Origin: CAWKMN01 sp963850765
GTDB taxonomy: Bacteria; Chloroflexota; Anaerolineae; Aggregatilineales; Aggregatilineaceae
Direction: 5' to 3'
Assembly (NCBI GenBank): GCA_963850765.1
Contig: CAWKMN010000006.1
Span: 310,001 to 374,000 of the forward strand
Length of the DNA stretch: 64,000 nucleotides
Made by a program: the position numbers and the translations under genes. Shown here piece by piece: positions 63,519 to 64,000 of the stretch. Position 1 is the stretch's first letter, and each line of letters opens with the position of its first letter. The notes beneath the pieces are model-generated. The model saw nothing but the letters and a program-made list of their open reading frames with translations. It searched no databases and was not told where the DNA came from.

Positions 63519-64000
63519 ATGACAACAACTGCCCAAGTCTCAGCCGAAGCGGAACGCCGAACGCCCCTGTCTCTCGCGTTCACGGTCGCCGGGTGGACCG
63601 TGCTGCTGGTGTTTGCCGCCCTGGAGATCTTCCCGTTCGTGTTCACCGTGGCGAACTCGTTTAAGTGCCTGCCCGCCGTGCAGACCTATCCACGCGCGGT
63701 CATCCCGGTGCCGCCGTTTGGCGCAGAGTGTGAGTATTCAGGCGAGCGCGAAGGAGTCAGCCGTCCGCCCAGCGAAACAGCCGCGCCGCTGACGTTTCAC
63801 CCCACGACCGAAGGCTACCGGGAAATCTTTGACGCAGATCTGCTGCGCTGGCTCTACAACACGGGTGTGTTCGCCATTGCCGTGACGATCTTACGGCTGG
63901 CGTTCGACTCGCTGGCCGGTTACGCGCTGGCACGGCTCAAATTCCCCGGCAACCGGCTGCTCTTTTATACCATTCTCGGCACCATGATGGTGCCGCCGGT
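63519..64000 (+). CDS. Carbohydrate ABC transporter permease (MalG type), truncated by window end
   Basis: The first 160 residues of a MalG-like permease, open to the window edge. A membrane helix at about residues 20-47 (AGWTVLLVFAALEIFPFVFTVANSFK) is followed by a hydrophilic stretch. FHPTTEGYREIF resembles the family segment before the second helix, and NTGVFAIAVTILRLAFDSLAGYALARLKFPG is typical of MalG. The ATG at 63519 lies 22 bases after the partner permease. The EAA loop lies beyond the window. Confidence 0.88.
   Translation, partial: MTTTAQVSAEAERRTPLSLAFTVAGWTVLLVFAALEIFPFVFTVANSFKCLPAVQTYPRAVIPVPPFGAECEYSGEREGVSRPPSETAAPLTFHPTTEGYREIFDADLLRWLYNTGVFAIAVTILRLAFDSLAGYALARLKFPGNRLLFYTILGTMMVPP

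Overview
The window reads as chromosomal DNA from a GC-rich bacterium, most probably a member of the Chloroflexota (Anaerolineae-like). This rests on protein character and gene content: a Pst system with an enlarged PstA, LacI-type sensors, several sugar ABC loci, a Ro60-like protein with Y RNAs, and many short dispersed palindromic repeats. The phylum is an inference and the genus is not determinable here. It includes the replication origin, with dnaA at 54083-55555 and a cluster of DnaA boxes at 53634-53981.

Layout. 1-1293 is a truncated LacI-like sensor protein. 1627-6246 is the phosphate operon pstS-pstC-pstA-pstB. 6416-7870 is a BBE-type FAD oxidase. 7955-9555 is a Ro60/TROVE gene (rsr). 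Immediately upstream on the same strand, 9678-10514 is a tandem array of six Y-RNA-like units with a true tRNA-Ile(UAU) embedded in it. 10690-18484 holds housekeeping and miscellaneous genes (HAD phosphatase, uppP, LLM oxidoreductase, SGNH hydrolase, recA, stand-alone Clp-N protein). 18552-24770 holds a cNMP-domain/aspartase fusion, two polysaccharide genes and an M20 peptidase. 24779-29611 holds an HD protein, rho, cdsA, uppS and frr. 29830-38251 is mixed and includes a thioredoxin-like gene with an in-frame TGA at the active-site cysteine, a probable selenoprotein. 38416-44653 holds clpC, a PhnD-like gene and a histidine kinase with two response regulators. 44815-51883 is a ytfQRT-yjfF-type sugar transporter locus with a LacI regulator. 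52213-53472 is a GAF histidine kinase, followed by oriC and dnaA. 56967-64000 is an alpha-glucobiose-type locus (LacI, beta-phosphoglucomutase, GH65 phosphorylase, ABC transporter) cut by the window end.

The most interesting item is the Y RNA array. Each unit is closed by the same conserved stem. Four of the six carry tRNA-like modules that are circularly permuted: the acceptor ends are joined by a loop and the common stem is inserted into the anticodon region or the D loop. They appear to derive from different tRNA bodies, and one resembles tRNA-Val(CAC). The second strongest item is the UxxC thioredoxin with a SECIS-like hairpin.

Caution. Several genes carry single-base frame breaks (rsr twice, recA, the PhnD-like gene and a glycosyltransferase). 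Most are repaired by removing one base next to an identical base, which suggests residual assembly indels. Dispersed repeat families (MITE-like elements, GGCGGG palindromes, A/C-rich repeats) fill many intergenic gaps.
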